A stretch of 64,000 nt of DNA. Origin: Saccharothrix algeriensis (GTDB lineage: Bacteria > Actinomycetota > Actinomycetes > Mycobacteriales > Pseudonocardiaceae). This document shows positions 48,655-57,750 of the stretch, piece by piece; position 1 is the first letter of the stretch, and every line of letters starts with the position of its first letter. The position numbers and the translations under genes were made by a program. The stretch covers positions 3,878,001-3,942,000 of the forward strand of contig NZ_JAFBCL010000001.1 in the NCBI RefSeq assembly GCF_016907655.1, in the 5' to 3' direction. Below the pieces are notes generated by a model that saw only the letters and a program-made list of their open reading frames with translations, searched no databases and was not told where the DNA came from.

Positions 48655-49572
48655 TCACTTGAGCGTAGTCACCGGCTCGCGGTCGACCGGGACGATGGCC
48701 GTCGCGGGCTGCTTCCGGGTCAGCGCGACGCCCACGAGCACCACGACCATGCCCGCCACGACGCGCAGGTTCAACTCCTCGCCCAGGAACACCGCGCCGA
48801 GCAGGACCGACACCACGGGCAGCAGGTAGCCGACCGTCGTGGCGTTGGTGGGCCCCTCGTCCTCGATGAGGCGGTAGTTGATGACGAAGGCCACGCCGGT
48901 GCCGAACACCCCCAGGACGCCGACGGCGACCAGCGCCTGCCAGCTCGGGTGCACCGGCTGCAACCCGGCCACCGGCACCACCGCCGCGGTCAGGCCGGTC
49001 GCGGCGACGAGCTGGGTGGAGGACATCTGCAGCGGGGACAGGCCGCGGCCGGACACCGTCCGGCCGATGTAGGTGTAGCTGACCGCGTAGGAGGCGGCGG
49101 CGGCCAGGCAGGCCAGCGCGCCCCAGCCGGCCAGGCCGGACCTGCCCCACGGCGCGAAGATCAGCAGCGTGCCCGCGAAGCCGAGGACCAGGCCCGCGAA
49201 CCGGGCGGTGTTGCGCTTGCGCTCGTGGCCCAGCACCAGGCCGATCGCCAGGGCCCACAGCGGGGTGGTGGCGTTGAGGACGCCCGCCACGCCCGAGTCC
49301 ACGCTCTGCTCGCCCAGCGCGAACAGCGTGAACGGGATCAGGGTGCCGAACACCGCGGCGAACGCCAGCCGGCCCCAGGAGGCCCGGTCGCGCGGCAGCC
49401 GCTGACCGCCGGCCAGCAGCAGCACGACCAGCACGGCGGCGCCCAGGGCGGTGCGGGCCAGGGCGATCTGGACCGGGGAGAGACCGGTCAGCGCGATCTT
49501 GATCCAGAGGAAGCTGGAACCCCACAGCAGGGCGAGGACGCCCATCCTGATCAGCGTGCCCGGTCTGTTCAC
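48655..49572 (-). CDS. EamA/DMT-superfamily transporter
   Basis: A 305-residue drug/metabolite exporter with ten predicted membrane helices in two EamA repeats. The first helix has LLWGSSFLWIKIAL, and the second repeat ends in VLLGAVFLGEELNLRVVAGM. Substrates are typically amino acids or toxic metabolites. Start is GTG 49572 or 49578. It diverges from a LysR-type regulator, the common arrangement in which the regulator controls the exporter. Confidence 0.85.
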   Translation of the reverse strand: MNRPGTLIRMGVLALLWGSSFLWIKIALTGLSPVQIALARTALGAAVLVVLLLAGGQRLPRDRASWGRLAFAAVFGTLIPFTLFALGEQSVDSGVAGVLNATTPLWALAIGLVLGHERKRNTARFAGLVLGFAGTLLIFAPWGRSGLAGWGALACLAAAASYAVSYTYIGRTVSGRGLSPLQMSSTQLVAATGLTAAVVPVAGLQPVHPSWQALVAVGVLGVFGTGVAFVINYRLIEDEGPTNATTVGYLLPVVSVLLGAVFLGEELNLRVVAGMVVVLVGVALTRKQPATAIVPVDREPVTTLK

Positions 49573-49639
49573 GAGCACATGCTGCTCTCCGCGAAGCAAC
49601 AGGACAAGTGAATAGAAGTGCACGACCATTAAGTACAGC

Positions 49640-49645
49640 TATACG
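49640..49645 (+). promoter_or_regulatory. -10 element of a leaderless lysR transcript
   Basis: TATACG ends six bases before the GTG/ATG starts of the LysR gene (49651/49654), with no ribosome-binding site between, so the mRNA is probably leaderless. The -35 region is weak. Confidence 0.4.
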
Positions 49646-49653
49646 ATGGCGTG

Positions 49654-50547
49654 ATGCTGGACGTGCGTCGCATGCAGGTGCTCCGGGCCGTGGTCACCAC
49701 CGGCTCCATCACCGCCGCCGCGGTGAACCTCGGCTACACCCCCTCAGCGATCAGCCAGCAGGTTGCCGCGCTGGAGAAGCAGGCCGGCCTGCCGCTGCTG
49801 GACCGCGTCGGCCGGGGCGTGCGGCCCACCGCCGCCGGCCGGCTGCTGACCGAGCACGCCGCCCGCATCACCGACCGGCTGGTCGAGGCCGAGGCGGCGC
49901 TCGCCGACCTGCGCGAGGGCCGCACCGGGCGGCTGCGGGTGCGGTACTTCGCCACCGCCGGCGCGGCCCTCGTGCCGCCCGCCGTGGCCGCGTTCAAGGC
50001 CCGGCACGCCGAGGTGCAGCTCGACCTCAAGCTGATCGAGCCGGACGACCCGATGGCGGAGCTGGCCGCGGGCCGCGCCGACGTGGCGCTGTCGGTGCTC
50101 CCGCACGGGGCCGGGGCGCCGCGCGGCGTGCGCGTCGTGCACCTGCTCGACGACCCGTACCTGGCCGTCCTGCCCCGCGGGCACGACCTGGCCCGCAAGC
50201 GCGTGCTGGACCTCGCCGACCTGGCCGACGAGCCGTGGGTCGACGCGGTGAACCCGCCGGGGCCGTGCCGGGACATCGTGCTCGACGCCTGCGCGTCGGC
50301 CGGGTTCGCGCCCAACTTCGTCCTGGAGTCCGACGACTACCCGACCGCGCAGGGCTTCGTCGCCGCCGGCCTGGGCTCGACCATCGTGCCGAAGCTGGGG
50401 CTGGGCGTCGTGCACCCCGGCGTGGTGGTGCGCAAGCTGCGGCGCCCGCAGCCGACGCGCGGGATCTGCGCGGCCATCCGCGAGGACAGCGCGGACTCGC
50501 CGCCCGTCCGGACCCTGCTGGACGCCCTCAAGGCCGCCGTCGCCTGA
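49654..50547 (+). CDS. LysR-type transcriptional regulator
   Basis: A 297-residue LysR regulator. The N-terminal winged HTH (MQVLRAVVTTGSITAAAVNL, then YTPSAISQQVAALEKQ) leads into a periplasmic-binding-type effector domain. ATG 49654 or GTG 49651 starts it. The divergent DMT exporter gene is the likely target; the 80-base shared region is AT-richer than its surroundings. Confidence 0.9.
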   Translation: MLDVRRMQVLRAVVTTGSITAAAVNLGYTPSAISQQVAALEKQAGLPLLDRVGRGVRPTAAGRLLTEHAARITDRLVEAEAALADLREGRTGRLRVRYFATAGAALVPPAVAAFKARHAEVQLDLKLIEPDDPMAELAAGRADVALSVLPHGAGAPRGVRVVHLLDDPYLAVLPRGHDLARKRVLDLADLADEPWVDAVNPPGPCRDIVLDACASAGFAPNFVLESDDYPTAQGFVAAGLGSTIVPKLGLGVVHPGVVVRKLRRPQPTRGICAAIREDSADSPPVRTLLDALKAAVA

Positions 50548-50562
50548 GCCGCGCCCGCGGCC

Positions 50563-52137
50563 CTAGGACTTGCTGAGCGGCTGGTCCTTGGAGATGAACA
50601 GGCCCTGGTTCTCCCACTTCAGCACGATCAGCTTGCGCTCGTGGGACTCCGAGTCGTCCTTCATGCGGTACGTGACGTCGACCTCGTACGCGTAGAGCTC
50701 GTTGATCCTCAGGTTGGTCAGCTCGACCGACTTCACCGAGCCCCACCAGCCCTTGTAGGACTCGAAGCCACCCATGCTGCTCTGCATCTCGGCGGTGAGC
50801 CTGCTGAAGCCGTCCTCCACGTTGGTGGGCATCAGCGCGAAGTAGTCCCGGATCGCCGCTTCCTGCTGCTGCTGCGTCGGCTCGGTGGTGAACTTGGCCG
50901 TCGGGGTCGTCGGCTTCTTCGTCTGCGTCACCGACGGCTCACCGCCCGCGGCCTGCTTGGCGGTCGTCGTGGTCCCGGTGCCGCCCGCCTGGTTCTGCTC
51001 GCCGCCGCCACCGCCGCCGCTGTTCGCCAGGCTGGCCAGCAGGATGCCGACGACGGCCGCGGCGACGATCGCCAGCGCCGTGAACACCGTGGACCGCTTG
51101 CTCTTGGCCGGTCCGCGCGCCGGTCTGCCCGGCGGGCGGGGCGCGGCGGCCGGGCGCGCCGGCGGGGGCTGCGCCGCGCCCGCCGGCGCGGCGGCCACGC
51201 GGGTGGCGGACGCGGCCGGCGCGGCGGCCCGGGGCGCGGGCTGCGCCGGGACGGGCGGGCCCTGCCACGACGGCGGGTGCGACGCGGGCAGCGCCACCGG
51301 GAACTCCGGGGCGCTGTGCCCGGCGGCCACGGCCGCGAGCGCCTCCCTGGCCTCCGCCATCGTCGGCCGGTCCTCCGGCTCGGCGCGCAGCAGGCGCATC
51401 AGCAGCGCGGTCAGCGGCCCCGCCTGCTTCGGCGGCGTCACCTTGCCCGACGCGACCTGGTGCAGCAGGGCGATGGTGTTCTCGTTCAGGCCGAACGGGG
51501 GCATCCCCTCGATCGCCGCGTACAGCGTGGAGCCCAGCGAGAACACGTCCGACGGCGGGCCGGGGTCGTAGCCCTTCGCGACCTCCGGCGCCAGGTAGGC
51601 GGGGGTGCCCGCGAGCATCCCCGTGGCGGTGACGGTGACGTCGCCGGTCGCGCGGGAGATGCCGAAGTCGGTGATCTTGACCGTGCCCTCGTCGCCGAGC
51701 AGCACGTTGCCCGGCTTGATGTCGCGGTGCACGATGCCGGCGTTGTGCGCGGCGGCCAGCGCCGAGGCGACCTGGGCGCCGATCGACGCCACCTCGCGGG
51801 GCGGCAGCGTGCCGCGCTCGGACAGCGCCGTGGACAGGCTCATCGACGGCAGGTACTCCATCACCAGCCACGGCTGGCCGTCGTCCTCGGCCACGTCGTA
51901 GACCGCGATCGCGTGCGGGTGCTGGAGCCGGGCCGCGATCCGGCCCTCGCGCATCGCGCGTCGCTTCGCCTCGTCGGTGTCGGCCTCGGCCAGGCCGGGC
52001 TGGAGCAGCAGCTGCTTCACCGCGACGGTGCGGTGCAGGCGCTCGTCGTGCGCCTGCCAGACGATGCCCATCGCTCCGCTGCCGATCCGCCGGCCCAGTC
52101 GGTAGCGACCGGCAACCAGGCGGCCATCGTCGGTCAC
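50563..52137 (-). CDS. Membrane Ser/Thr protein kinase with extracellular sensor domain
   Basis: A 524-residue Hanks-type kinase. The kinase domain (about 10-270) has the glycine loop RIGSGAMGIVW, lysine in VAVKQ, HRDIKPGN, DFG and APE motifs, all intact. A Pro/Ala-rich juxtamembrane linker precedes the membrane helix (about 348-369). The extracellular part, about 155 residues, has a Thr/Lys linker and a small alpha+beta domain (QEAAIRDYFALMP to the end), not PASTA. The GTG start lies 112 bases from the stop of a second, similar kinase gene. Confidence 0.92.
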   Translation of the reverse strand: MTDDGRLVAGRYRLGRRIGSGAMGIVWQAHDERLHRTVAVKQLLLQPGLAEADTDEAKRRAMREGRIAARLQHPHAIAVYDVAEDDGQPWLVMEYLPSMSLSTALSERGTLPPREVASIGAQVASALAAAHNAGIVHRDIKPGNVLLGDEGTVKITDFGISRATGDVTVTATGMLAGTPAYLAPEVAKGYDPGPPSDVFSLGSTLYAAIEGMPPFGLNENTIALLHQVASGKVTPPKQAGPLTALLMRLLRAEPEDRPTMAEAREALAAVAAGHSAPEFPVALPASHPPSWQGPPVPAQPAPRAAAPAASATRVAAAPAGAAQPPPARPAAAPRPPGRPARGPAKSKRSTVFTALAIVAAAVVGILLASLANSGGGGGGEQNQAGGTGTTTTAKQAAGGEPSVTQTKKPTTPTAKFTTEPTQQQQEAAIRDYFALMPTNVEDGFSRLTAEMQSSMGGFESYKGWWGSVKSVELTNLRINELYAYEVDVTYRMKDDSESHERKLIVLKWENQGLFISKDQPLSKS

Positions 52138-52249
52138 AGGTGCTCCAAAGCTGCTCGGGCTACTTCAGTGGCGAACACCGTTGACATCGCCACCAGGACA
52201 GAAACGTTGCGCCACCCGATCGGGTTCGGGCTCCACCTTACGGAGTTCC

Positions 52250-53596
52250 CTAGCTGCCCTGTGGTGGAGGCTGCACGGGACTGACCGCCGTCGTGGTGGT
52301 CGTGGTGGCGGTGGTCTGCTTCGGCGGCGTGGTGGTGGTCGTGGTGGTCGTCGTCGTAGTCGTGGTCGTGGTGGTCGTGGTCGTCGTCGGCTGCGTCGTG
52401 ACGACCGGCTCTTCGTACGTCATCTCGGGCAGTGTCGTGGTGGTGGTCACAGCGGTCGTGGTGGTGGTCGTCGTCGGGGTGGGGGACGAGCTCGAACTGC
52501 CCACCAGGGGGGCCTGGGGGTCCTTCTTGTCGAACGCGTCCAGCCACAGCCACAGCACGCCCAGCAGCACCGCGCAGCCCAGCGCGACGGCGGCGATCAC
52601 CAGCGGGCGGGTGTTGTTCCCCTTCGGCGGCGCGGGCGGCGGCACCGGGGCGGTGCGGCCGGTCGTGCCCGGGTTCGGGCGCACCACGCGGGTGCGGTCG
52701 GAGTCCAGCACGGTCGTCGCGCCGGCGGGCGCCGCCGCGGCCAAGGCGGCCGGCGACCCGGCGAGGCCGGGGTCGCGCCCGCGGGCCACGGCGTTGAGCA
52801 TGTCGCGGGCCTGCGCCATGGTCGGCCGGTCGGCCGGGTCGTAGTTGAGCAGCAGGAGCAGGACGTCGGTCAGCGGCCCGTCCAGCGTCGGCGGGTTGAT
52901 CCGGCCCGCCGCGACGGCGTGCAGCACCCCGAGGGTGTTCTCGCTCAGCCCGAACGGCGGCTCGCCCTCGGCCGCCGCGTAGAGCGTCGACCCGAGCGAG
53001 AAGACGTCCGAGGCGGGCGTCGGGTCCTGGCCGCGCGCGATCTCCGGCGCGAGGTAGGCGGGGGTGCCCGCGATGAGGCCGGTCTTGGTGACCGTCACGT
53101 CGTCGCTGGCGCGGGAGATGCCGAAGTCGGTGATCTTGACCAGGCCGTTGTCGGCGAGCAGCACGTTGCCCGGCTTGACGTCCCGGTGCACGATGCCGGC
53201 GGTGTGGGCGGCGGCCAGCGCGGCGGCGGCCTGCGCGCCGATCCGCGCCACCTCCACCGGGTCGAGCGGGCCGTGCTCGGCCATCGTGTCGGCCAGGCTG
53301 CTGGACGGCAGGTACTCCATGACCAGGCACGGAGCGCCGTTCTCCTCCACCACGTCGTAGACGGCGATGGCGTTGGGGTGGTGCAGCTTGGCCGCGATCC
53401 GGCCCTCGCGCATGGCGCGCTGGATGGCCTCGTCCTGCTCGGTGGCGTCCAGGCTGGGCTGGAGCAGCAGCTGCTTGACGGCGACGATCCGCCCGAGGCG
53501 CTCGTCCTGGGCCCGCCAGACGACGCCCATGGCGCCGCTGCCGATCCGGTCGAGGAAGCGGTAGCGCTCGGCGATCAGCCGGCCGTCGGTGCTCAC
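52250..53596 (-). CDS. Membrane Ser/Thr protein kinase with polythreonine tail
   Basis: A 448-residue Hanks-type kinase, paralogous to its neighbour. Intact motifs include RIGSGAMGVVW, VAVKQLLLQ, HRDVKPGN, DFG and APE. One membrane helix is at about 328-354. The extracellular tail of about 90 residues has no folded domain: it is chiefly Thr and Pro, with one unbroken run of about 20 Thr. GTG 53596 is chosen from the match to the neighbouring kinase (STDGRLIAERY against TDDGRLVAGRY). Confidence 0.9.
   Translation of the reverse strand: MSTDGRLIAERYRFLDRIGSGAMGVVWRAQDERLGRIVAVKQLLLQPSLDATEQDEAIQRAMREGRIAAKLHHPNAIAVYDVVEENGAPCLVMEYLPSSSLADTMAEHGPLDPVEVARIGAQAAAALAAAHTAGIVHRDVKPGNVLLADNGLVKITDFGISRASDDVTVTKTGLIAGTPAYLAPEIARGQDPTPASDVFSLGSTLYAAAEGEPPFGLSENTLGVLHAVAAGRINPPTLDGPLTDVLLLLLNYDPADRPTMAQARDMLNAVARGRDPGLAGSPAALAAAAPAGATTVLDSDRTRVVRPNPGTTGRTAPVPPPAPPKGNNTRPLVIAAVALGCAVLLGVLWLWLDAFDKKDPQAPLVGSSSSSPTPTTTTTTTAVTTTTTLPEMTYEEPVVTTQPTTTTTTTTTTTTTTTTTTTTPPKQTTATTTTTTAVSPVQPPPQGS
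52310..52400. repeat. Triplet repeat coding for polythreonine
   Basis: A run of GTG and GTC triplets on the plus strand encodes the polythreonine tail of the kinase on the minus strand. Such runs are prone to length change in multiples of three. Confidence 0.8.
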
Positions 53597-54327
53597 CGGA
53601 CCACCTCGCTGGGGCGCTGCGTGACCGCGGCAAGGGCAGCAGGTCTCACGCTCGGGCTCCTCGTCGTGCGGATCGGTGCGCGGACAGCCTACCCCGGCGG
53701 TGACGACGGCTTTCCGACCGTCGCGGAGGTCACGCCTACTACGTTCGGACCGGGAAGGGATACCGGAAACGCGGCCGGCGGGCCACCTGTTCGGGTGAAG
53801 ATCGCGGTTTTTGGCTCCGAACGGCTCAACGTACGAGCACTGCGCGGAGCGGTGTGCGGCCGAACGGGCGGAACCCGGGCGGACCCGGCCACGGAGGGGT
53901 GGCGGGGCCGGGTGGGTGCGACGGGCGGGGCCGGCGGGCGCGGGCGGCGGGACCGGCCCGGCGGGCGGGTCGGGAGCGGGACGCGCCGCGCAGGAGGCGG
54001 GGGCGGTCCGCGGGAGATCACCCGGACGGGTGGGCACGCCCGGCGGGACGGGGTGCGGGCGACCCGGCCGCGGGGCGGTGGCCCGCCGGACCGGCGCGGT
54101 CGGCGGCGCGGTCGGCGGCGCGGTGCGTGGTGAGGCCGCCGGGCGGGATCGGGCGGTCGCGGTCCGCGGTCCGGTCGGCGGACCCGTCGGCGGTCTTCCC
54201 GGTGGGCTCTTCAGCGGGCTCTCCCGGGGGCTCCTCCGGGCGCTGCTCCCGGTGTCCTCCGGGAGGCCCTTCCGGGGATCGGCCACCGGTCCTGGGGCAC
54301 CGGCCTCGAAGCCGGTCCGGTCGCCGA
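53597..54327. other. Gene-free region upstream of the second kinase
   Basis: 731 very GC-rich bases. A minus-strand frame continuous with the kinase stays open to 54286, but it is Pro/Arg/Thr-rich without domain character, and the kinase has a good start at 53596. I see no firm promoter, RNA or repeat element here apart from short direct repeats of GCGGTCGGCG around 54098-54125. Confidence 0.5.
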
Positions 54328-55158
54328 TTACGCCGGCGCGAAGAAGTCGAAGCCGCCCAGCGGCGCCAGGACGCCGCCCGGGTCGAGGAGGGGCGGCACG
54401 GACGGCAGCGCCGGGGTGCTGCTCGGCGGCGGGCTGTCCGAGGTCGGCGGCGCGACCGGCGTGCTGCTCGGCGGCGGGGCCTGGGTGGTGGGCGGCGTGG
54501 TCGTCGTGGGCGGCGCGGAGGGGGGCGCGGGCGGAGCAGGCGCGGGCGGTGCGGGCGGCGCGGTGGTGGTGCTCGGCGGCTGCTCGGTGGTCGGCGCCGG
54601 CTCGGCCGCGGGCGGCGGTGCGGGCTGCTGGGCAACCGGCGCGGGCCGCTGGGTGGCGCGCGGGCGCTGCTGCGCGGCGGTCGTCGGGCCCGCGGCGGCC
54701 GGCTCGGTCCGGTCGGCGGCCTGCTCCGGGGCCTGCTGCTGCGTCTGCTGCTGCATGGTCGTCGCCAGGTCGTAGCCGAGCGTGTTGGTGCTGCGCGCGG
54801 CCGGCCTGGTGTCGAAGCGGACCTCCGCCAGCGGGCGCTCGTCGGGCGAGGACAGCAGGTTCGTCGCGGTGAACGCGACGGTGCCGGCCAGGACCACGCC
54901 GCCGCTCGCCATGGCCACCAGCTTCGGCACCGACAGGCCGCCGCCGCGCTCCTCCTCACCCGCCCGGCCCTCGCGGCGCAGCAGCTCGGTGATGTGCAGC
55001 TCGCGGCCGGACAGGTTCGCGGCGGGGAACCGGACGGTCTCCTCGTCGGTGATCCGCGGGATCGGCTGCGTCTCGGCCTCGCGCCGGGCGATCAGGTCGG
55101 CGACGGACAGCTGGGCCGTCGAGCCATCCCGCCGACGGCGTTTGTCCTCGTTCGACAC
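54328..55158 (-). CDS. Single-pass membrane protein with SVADLI motif and Pro-rich outer tail
   Basis: A 276-residue protein. A basic N-terminus (KRRRRDG) leads into SVADLI at residues 18-23, then a charged cytoplasmic segment, one membrane helix at about 80-100, a Gln-rich patch (QQQTQQQ) and a long Ala/Pro/Thr-rich tail ending LGGFDFFAPA. Function unknown. The next upstream gene encodes a protein with the same motif at the same place. ATG 55158 follows a GGGAAAGG-type site. Confidence 0.75.
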   Translation of the reverse strand: MSNEDKRRRRDGSTAQLSVADLIARREAETQPIPRITDEETVRFPAANLSGRELHITELLRREGRAGEEERGGGLSVPKLVAMASGGVVLAGTVAFTATNLLSSPDERPLAEVRFDTRPAARSTNTLGYDLATTMQQQTQQQAPEQAADRTEPAAAGPTTAAQQRPRATQRPAPVAQQPAPPPAAEPAPTTEQPPSTTTAPPAPPAPAPPAPPSAPPTTTTPPTTQAPPPSSTPVAPPTSDSPPPSSTPALPSVPPLLDPGGVLAPLGGFDFFAPA

Positions 55159-55317
55159 CGGTGGTCACCTTTCCCGGAGGAGTGCGTTGCGCTACTGGCC
55201 GGGAACATGGATACCGAATCGTGACCGAATCCGTAACCCCTTTGGGGGAACTTTCGCAATCAACAATCAACCTTGTGCGCGCTCGGTGAGCGCAATCGCC
55301 AAACTGGTGACTCTGTG

Positions 55318-56106
55318 TCAGCTGCGCTGGGCCGAAAGGACCTGCACGTCGGCGATCCGCGGCGGGCTCGCGCCGGTCAGCTCGAAGAGCTGCTCGACCC
55401 GCAGCCAGCGCCCCGACGCCTCCTGCAGCGACACCGCCGCGAACACCGCCCCGTCCGGCCGCAGGGCGGTCGACTCGATCGTGATGGCCCGCACGCCCGC
55501 CCACGCCGCGACGAACTCCCGCGCGCTCCCGCCGACCAGGTCGGGCGCCAGCAGCCGCACCGCGTCGGCGGGCTTGGCGGGCAGCAGCCGGTAGAAGTGG
55601 CGCACCACCTCCACCTGCGGCTTCGACCGGGGCGCGACCTCGCGCGGCGGCAGGGCGACCCCGGCCTCCAGCGGCGTGTCGACGGGCACGTCGGCGGCGA
55701 GCGGCCCGGGCGGCAGCGGCGCGCGCACCGGGACGCCCGCCCGGCCGCCCAGGCGGGCCGACAGCACGTCCGGCCGCAGCGCGGAGGGCCCGGTGATCCC
55801 GGCGGGCGGCTCGACGGTGCGCGGCGGCGGCCCGGCGGACCGCGTGACGGCCAGGACCGCGACCACCGCCGCGAACGCCAGCAGCGCCGCCGCGCCGGAG
55901 GCCAGGCCGACCGCCCGCGAGGACGGCTTCGCCGGCCGCGGCGCGCACTGGTGGGCCGGCTCGCGGAGCAGGTCGGCGACCGGGCCGCGCCCGGCGGGCT
56001 CGCGGCGCGGGACGCGCACCGGGGAGGGCTGCTTCCCGATCAGCTCGGCCACCGACACCGAGCCGGCCCGGCTGTGCCGCCGACCGCCCGTCGTAGACCG
56101 TTGCAC
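55318..56106 (-). CDS. Single-pass membrane protein with SVAELI motif
   Basis: A 262-residue protein. N-terminal basic region, SVAELI at residues 18-23, a second short motif PVADLL at 42-47, one membrane helix at about 66-88, and an extracytoplasmic domain of about 110 residues (EVVRHFYRLLPAKPADAV to the end) that looks alpha+beta, similar in style to the sensor part of the nearby kinase. Function unknown; the placement next to kinases suggests a signalling or envelope role. The start is ATG-type on the minus strand (56106). Confidence 0.75.
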   Translation of the reverse strand: MQRSTTGGRRHSRAGSVSVAELIGKQPSPVRVPRREPAGRGPVADLLREPAHQCAPRPAKPSSRAVGLASGAAALLAFAAVVAVLAVTRSAGPPPRTVEPPAGITGPSALRPDVLSARLGGRAGVPVRAPLPPGPLAADVPVDTPLEAGVALPPREVAPRSKPQVEVVRHFYRLLPAKPADAVRLLAPDLVGGSAREFVAAWAGVRAITIESTALRPDGAVFAAVSLQEASGRWLRVEQLFELTGASPPRIADVQVLSAQRS

Positions 56107-56278
56107 TGGCGACTCCCTGCTCGTGTGTCGTCAGCGTGAACTCGTACCGCGCCCGAGCGGCGGGAAGCCAGCCCCTGCGGCGGGTTCACCCGTTCGTGGC
56201 GGTCAGCGGTCGGGCGCTGTCCGCCCACCGGGCGAGCACCCGGTGGCGAGGTCCGGGCTGTGCGTCCGCGAACGACCG

Positions 56279-57187
56279 CTAAGCGCCGCCGAACGGCCGC
56301 TCGGCGTTGATCAGCAGGTCACCGGTGGTGCTGAAGACCAGCTCGCGCCGCTCGGTGCTCGTCGTGCCGTCCCGCCTGGTCACGTGCAGCGTGGTGACCG
56401 CGACGCCGGTCGCCGGGTCGACGCTGACCTCGGTCACCCGGATCGCCGCCACGTCGCCGAACCGCCCGGCCAGCAGCGCCTCGGCGTCGGCCCGGAACCC
56501 GTCGGCCACCAGGGCCAGCGCGGTGCGCGTCGCGGTGACCGCCTGCTCGTAGAACCGCTCCGCGCGCGCCGCGACCAGCGCGCCGTCGACCTGCGGGGCC
56601 GCGCCGCGGGCGACCGTCGAGACGGCGGCGCCCACCGCCGGACCCGACGGCGCGTCGGCGCCCGGCGCGGCCGGTGCGGGCGGCGGCGCGGGCGGCGCGG
56701 ACGGGCGGGCGCCCGCGAGGCGGGCCGCGTCGGACCGGGGCGGGCGCGCGCCGGCCGGCTCGTCGGCGCCGACCGCCGCGGCCGGGTCGGCGGGCGCCGT
56801 GGGGGCGAACCCGGTCACCACCTGCGTGGCGCCCGGGTAGCCCGGCACCCCGATCCGCTCCTCCGGGGTGTTCGCGCCGACCAGGGTGGCCGCCGCGAAG
56901 GCCAGCCCGACCAGGACGGCGGCGGAGGACAGCACGGCGAACCAGGCGGCCCGCTGCCACGTCCGCGGCGGTGTCACCGAGGCGGGCACCAGGCCGATGT
57001 CGAACTTGCGCAGCCCCATCGCGTCGGTGTCCAGCAGCGGGTCGCGGGTGCGCTGCGCCGGGATGCCACCCGGTCGCGCGCGCGGCGCCGGCGGGTGGTC
57101 GGGCGCGCCGCCCGGCGACGGCCGCACCGCCACGTCCCCGCCGTCCAGCCGGTGCCTGCCGGACCGTCCTCGTGCCCCGATGTCCAT
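56279..57187 (-). CDS. Single-pass membrane protein of unknown function
   Basis: A 302-residue protein. The cytoplasmic 78 residues are Pro/Arg-rich, with FDIGLVPAS before one membrane helix at about 80-103. The outer part has a Pro/Ala linker and a C-terminal domain (about 205-302; RAERFYEQAVTATRTAL and a beta-rich end). The architecture equals that of the two preceding genes without the SVA(D/E)LI motif. ATG 57187 is chosen; the frame is open further upstream. Not recognised. Confidence 0.7.
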   Translation of the reverse strand: MDIGARGRSGRHRLDGGDVAVRPSPGGAPDHPPAPRARPGGIPAQRTRDPLLDTDAMGLRKFDIGLVPASVTPPRTWQRAAWFAVLSSAAVLVGLAFAAATLVGANTPEERIGVPGYPGATQVVTGFAPTAPADPAAAVGADEPAGARPPRSDAARLAGARPSAPPAPPPAPAAPGADAPSGPAVGAAVSTVARGAAPQVDGALVAARAERFYEQAVTATRTALALVADGFRADAEALLAGRFGDVAAIRVTEVSVDPATGVAVTTLHVTRRDGTTSTERRELVFSTTGDLLINAERPFGGA

Positions 57188-57368
57188 GCGCGCGCAGACC
57201 CCTCCCGCCCCTCGGCCCGGTGCGGGCCGGCCGCTGTCCACCTGTTCGGGGGCAGGGTCCCGGAGGTGGGACGACGGGGCCCTGCGCCCAGGTCAAGATA
57301 GGTGCAGGGCCCCTTGGTTGCAGCGCGGATCAGCCTTGTGACACTGCGTGACACTCGACCGTGTGGTT

Positions 57369-57686
57369 TCAGCCGCCGCTGTTCAACCGCTTGCGACTGC
57401 TCTGCAACGCGTTCGTGGCGGCCAGCCCGGCGCCGCCGGCGATCAGCGCGCCGATGATGTCCGGAGCGGTGTTCCCGCCCACCGTGATCAGCAGCCCGAC
57501 CAGCGCGACGACCGTGGTCACGCCGGCGACCGCCCACCGGCTGCGCACGTACTGCGCGATCGGCGCGCCCGCCGCCCGCTTGGACTTGGCCGCCGAGCCG
57601 AGCATGGCGAGGTAGCCGTCGTGTGCCAGCGTGGCGAGCACGCCGAGGATTGCGATGAGGCCCGTGACGAGACCGATGACGCCCAT
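57369..57686 (-). CDS. Small membrane protein with three hydrophobic helices
   Basis: A 105-residue protein with hydrophobic segments at about 2-20, 52-70 and 76-92, and a basic cytoplasmic loop ([10 protein letters not shown]). Its tail ends [11 protein letters not shown]. Not recognised; no catalytic motif. ATG 57686 lies 64 bases from the divergent deacetylase-like gene. Confidence 0.7.
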   Translation of the reverse strand: MGVIGLVTGLIAILGVLATLAHDGYLAMLGSAAKSKRAAGAPIAQYVRSRWAVAGVTTVVALVGLLITVGGNTAPDIIGALIAGGAGLAATNALQSSRKRLNSGG

Positions 57687-57750
57687 GCGACCAGTGTGCC
57701 TGCGCGTATTCGACTTGGCCCATGGGTGATCGCCCTGATATGCCCCTGGT

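Noticed and set aside
52293..52844. Plus-strand frame rich in polyvaline
   Set aside because: It is the complement of the polythreonine tail of the kinase; low-complexity artefact.
53597..54286. N-terminal extension of the second Ser/Thr kinase
   Set aside because: The frame is open but Pro/Arg/Thr-rich without domain features. The paralogous kinase next door begins at the equivalent of 53596.
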